Assembly: GCA_025362115.1 (NCBI GenBank)
Contig: JANYIK010000037.1
Location: 1 to 7,148 of the forward strand
DNA: 7,148 nt
Reading direction: 5' to 3'
Source of the DNA: Methylophilaceae bacterium
GTDB lineage: Bacteria; Pseudomonadota; Gammaproteobacteria; Burkholderiales; Methylophilaceae
The notes under the pieces were generated by a model. The model worked only from the letters and a program-made list of their open reading frames with translations, was not told where the DNA came from and made no database searches. Shown one piece after another: positions 5,041-7,148 of the stretch; position 1 is the stretch's first letter; the number at the start of each line of letters is the position of its first letter. Position numbers and translations under genes: made by a program.

Positions 5041-5306
5041 TGGTTTGGACTATTGAGTACACGGATACAGCTAAGAATCAACTCAGCAAACTAGATCGGC
5101 CAATCGCGAGACGAATCGTTGATTACATGGATCAGCGCATCGCGCCATTGGATGACGCTTGCAGCACAGGCAAAGTGTTAACCGGTGCTTTGGGCGGCTT
5201 TTGGCGCTACCGTGTAGGTGATGTTCGTGTGATTTGCGAGATTCAAAAAGGGGTATTGCTGGTGCTGGTGGTGGAGATTGGACATAGGCGCGAAGTTTAT
5301 CGCTAA
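5040..5306 (+). CDS. RelE/ParE-superfamily toxin
   Basis: Toxin of the type II pair. RelE members cut mRNA in the ribosomal A site and ParE members poison gyrase; the wording here is closer to RelE. The 88-aa product starts MVWTIEYTDTAKNQLSKLD and contains the family core GxxLTGALGGFWRYRVGDVRVI (about 44-65), then a strand LLVLVVEIGHR and the ending REVYR. Basic and aromatic residues that could make the catalytic set are R56, R58, R63, H82-R84, Y87 and R88, roughly where RelE has R61, R81 and Y87. The length is normal and nothing is truncated, so the toxin looks intact. It shares one base with the antitoxin gene and ends three bases before the AddB-like gene. Confidence 0.92.
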   Translation: MVWTIEYTDTAKNQLSKLDRPIARRIVDYMDQRIAPLDDACSTGKVLTGALGGFWRYRVGDVRVICEIQKGVLLVLVVEIGHRREVYR

Positions 5307-5309
5307 TTC

Positions 5310-7148
5310 ATGACCGCTTCCCTAATTCTGTGCTCTACCGCCCGCCTCGCGCATAGCCTGCGGGCATCTCATGCCAAGGCCCAGCAACAAGCCGGGTTGA
5401 CGCAGTGGCAACCACCCAAGGTGCTGACGCTGTCGCAATGGCTGACATCCATCATCGAACAGGCCTTGCTGGGCGGAATCATTGCTCCTGATGAAATCCC
5501 GCGTCGTGTGGTGAGCGGCATGACCGAGCGCCTGTTGTGGGAAGAGGTCATCAGCCAATCGACCACTGGTCAGAATGCTTTGTTTGATGTTGGCGGCATG
5601 GCGGAATCGGCGATGGAGGCCAACGCCTTGATGCAGGCTTGGGGAGTGCATTTCCCTGAATCTTTGCAAACAGATGAGACGCGCCAGTTCCTGCGCTGGC
5701 GTGCCGCTTTCCGCGAGCTATGTAAAAAGCACGACGCGCTGGAAGAGCCACGCTTGCTGGCGCTGCAAATTGGCTGGCTGGCACATGCCAAGTTGCCGCA
5801 AACCATTGCCCTGGCGGGCTTTGACCGCATCAACCCGCTGGAACAAAAGCTGTTTGATGTGTTGGCGCAACGCTGCGAGGTAGAGCATTTGCAGTTAGGG
5901 CAGGAACCTGCAGCCAACCCCATGCAACAGGGTTTTGACGAAGCTGAGGCGGAGTGCCGCGCAGCAATCTATTGGGTTCAGCAGAAGTTGCAACACAACC
6001 CACAGGCGCGGCTGGCCATCGTGGTGCCGGAGCTGGCGACCTTGCGCAGCATTTTGCAGAGTTTGTTGGATGACGTGCTGCACCCCGCAGCCATCCACCC
6101 TGCCCATGCCGAAACTCCGCGCTTGTATGATTTTTCTTTGGGTCAGCCGCTGGCGGAAATCCCGGTCATCGCCACGGCTCTGGCCTTGCTGCGGCTGGCA
6201 TTCAGCTACCGCATTTCACAACAGGAGACAGGCGCGCTGCTGCGCGACAGTTATTGGTCACTTGGTATCACTGAGGCCGATGCCCGCGCCCGGCTGGATG
6301 CCCAGATGCGGCGCAAACTGCCAGCCACCATCACGCTCGACCAATTCATCCGCTTTGCGAGAAAGGCGCAGCTCACGGCCCCTTCCCCCTCGCAGGGGGA
6401 AGGTGGGGATGGGGGTGAAAACTTTCCAGCTTCGTACCCCCACCCCAGCCCTCCCCCTGAAAAGGGGAGGGAGTCAGGTCGAGGGGTGGCGAAACTCATT
6501 GCCCACCTTGAAGCACTGCAGCACAAGATCGTGACCGTTCGGCAACTGGCTTCCGGCTGGGTACAGGTGTTCGCAGGCGTGCTGGAAGCGGCGCACTGGC
6601 CGGGCGAGCGCAGCCTTTCCAGCCATGAATTCCAGGCGCGGCAGGCCTGGCGGGAAACCTTGCAAGCCTTTGCCGAGCTTGACTCTCTATTGGGGAAGAT
6701 GACCGGCAGCGATGCGCTGCGGCAATTGTCACGTTTGCTGCGTGATCGCATCTTTCAGCCGGAATCCGCACACACGCCGCAAGTGCAGGTGATGGGCATG
6801 CTGGAGGCGACTGCTGAGCCGCTAGATGCGCTCTGGGTGATGGGCATGAATGACCATATCTGGCCGCCGCCTGCGCGACCCAACCCATTGCTACCGGCGG
6901 AATCACAGCGCAAGGCAAAATCTCCCAACTCATGCAGCCAGGTACAGACCGAGTTCGCTTTAACGATTCATCAACGTTTATTGTGCTCTGCGCCTGAGAT
7001 TGTATTTTCCTGGGCGCGCAAAGCCGGGGAGCGCGAGTTGCGCCCCAGCCCGGTGTTGAAAAATATAACTACCACTCAGCAGGCTTTCCCGCTGGCGCAA
7101 ACCCTGGCCGAGCAACTCGCCAACCCGGCCGATATGCAATGGTTGTTG
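5310..7148 (+). CDS. AddB-like DNA repair protein (PD-(D/E)XK nuclease family), 3' end outside window
   Basis: The frame is open from ATG 5310 to the window end, 613 codons without a stop. It resembles the N-terminal two thirds of the betaproteobacterial 'probable DNA repair protein' family of about 900 aa related to AddB, which acts with a UvrD/AddA-like helicase in processing double-strand breaks. Visible marks are the start MTASLILCSTARLAHSLR (the AddB Walker A position but without GxGKT), the region LAIVVPELATLRSILQ (about 233-248), ASGWVQVF and AAHWPGERSLSSHEFQARQAW. The AddB-like motif DALWVMGMNDHIWPPP follows (506-521), with NPLLP and ERELRPSPVL after it. The nuclease and iron-sulphur cysteines would lie beyond 7148. 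Residues about 356-391 are a foreign-looking Pro/Gly/Ser segment encoded by palindromic repeats. No clear ribosome site exists, so coupling to the toxin gene is likely. Confidence 0.88.
   Translation, partial: MTASLILCSTARLAHSLRASHAKAQQQAGLTQWQPPKVLTLSQWLTSIIEQALLGGIIAPDEIPRRVVSGMTERLLWEEVISQSTTGQNALFDVGGMAESAMEANALMQAWGVHFPESLQTDETRQFLRWRAAFRELCKKHDALEEPRLLALQIGWLAHAKLPQTIALAGFDRINPLEQKLFDVLAQRCEVEHLQLGQEPAANPMQQGFDEAEAECRAAIYWVQQKLQHNPQARLAIVVPELATLRSILQSLLDDVLHPAAIHPAHAETPRLYDFSLGQPLAEIPVIATALALLRLAFSYRISQQETGALLRDSYWSLGITEADARARLDAQMRRKLPATITLDQFIRFARKAQLTAPSPSQGEGGDGGENFPASYPHPSPPPEKGRESGRGVAKLIAHLEALQHKIVTVRQLASGWVQVFAGVLEAAHWPGERSLSSHEFQARQAWRETLQAFAELDSLLGKMTGSDALRQLSRLLRDRIFQPESAHTPQVQVMGMLEATAEPLDALWVMGMNDHIWPPPARPNPLLPAESQRKAKSPNSCSQVQTEFALTIHQRLLCSAPEIVFSWARKAGERELRPSPVLKNITTTQQAFPLAQTLAEQLANPADMQWLL
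6381..6471. repeat. Inverted pair of 36-nt palindromic units (copies B and C) inside the AddB-like gene
   Basis: Copy B (6381-6416) is a 23-nt hairpin with a perfect 10-bp stem (CCTTCCCCCT/AGGGGGAAGG, loop CGC) followed by the tail TGGGGATGGGGGT. Copy C (6436-6471, opposite strand) is a 23-nt hairpin with stem CCCTCCCC/GGGGAGGG and tail CTGGGGTGGGGGT. The two tails face each other across a 19-nt spacer and can pair, so the whole 91-nt block is one large nested palindrome, as in REPINs. Both copies match the layout of the intergenic copy A at 3448-3483. The host reading frame stays open through it, encoding roughly residues 358-388. Confidence 0.85.

Noticed and set aside
6381..6471. The C/G-rich repeat as evidence that the AddB-like gene is a pseudogene
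   Set aside because: Codon-by-codon translation stays in frame through the element and conserved family motifs continue afterwards, so the gene looks intact as far as the window shows.
5935..6534. Plus-strand 199-codon open frame in another frame of the AddB-like gene
   Set aside because: Its composition is rich in Trp, Cys, Arg and Pro as expected for an out-of-frame reading of GC-rich coding sequence, and the AddB-like frame with recognisable motifs covers the whole interval.
6251..6751. Minus-strand open frames (166 and 61 codons) across the repeat in the AddB-like gene
   Set aside because: They lie antisense to a frame with clear family motifs and include repeat-derived strings such as GGGLGWG; no ribosome site supports them.

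Overview
The window looks like a stretch of betaproteobacterial chromosome, probably Nitrosomonadales-like. The grounds are the betaproteobacterial style of the cold-shock protein, GreB and RlmJ, and the start of an AddB-related 'probable DNA repair protein' known mainly from Betaproteobacteria. Several short palindromic repeat families of a type common in these genomes sit between and inside genes. The genus cannot be fixed from sequence reading alone. No tRNA, rRNA, IS transposase or CRISPR array was found.

Layout, left to right. (1) Positions 1-60 hold a probable heat-shock (sigma-32 type) promoter overlapping a hairpin, followed by htpG (Hsp90 chaperone, 67-1983) and a 3' hairpin. (2) A long leader precedes a CspA-type cold-shock gene (2219-2422) that ends in a very clear intrinsic terminator. 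(3) rlmJ (23S rRNA A2030 methyltransferase, 2483-3325) has a perfect TATAAT only five bases before its ATG and no Shine-Dalgarno sequence, so it may be leaderless. (4) Positions 3326-3527 form a repeat-filled intergenic region: an inverted pair of REP hairpins (REPIN-like), a C/G-rich palindrome and a small hairpin. (5) Two small unrecognised genes follow: a 107-aa basic protein and a 73-aa secreted lysine-rich protein. (6) A nested inverted repeat lies at the tail of greB, which is on the minus strand (4240-4740). (7) A RelB/RelE-type toxin-antitoxin operon (4813-5306) runs divergently from greB, with a palindromic operator-like site in front. (8) Three bases after the toxin an AddB-like repair protein begins (5310) and runs off the window end.

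Most genes are housekeeping: proteostasis under heat (HtpG), RNA chaperoning (Csp), rRNA modification (RlmJ), transcript cleavage (GreB) and double-strand-break repair (AddB-like). They do not form one pathway. The accessory content is the toxin-antitoxin pair and the repeats. The most unusual observation is that two copies of a 36-nt palindromic unit, in inverted orientation, lie inside the AddB-like reading frame without breaking it. They add a Pro/Gly/Ser-rich segment to the protein. A third copy of the same unit is intergenic, downstream of rlmJ.
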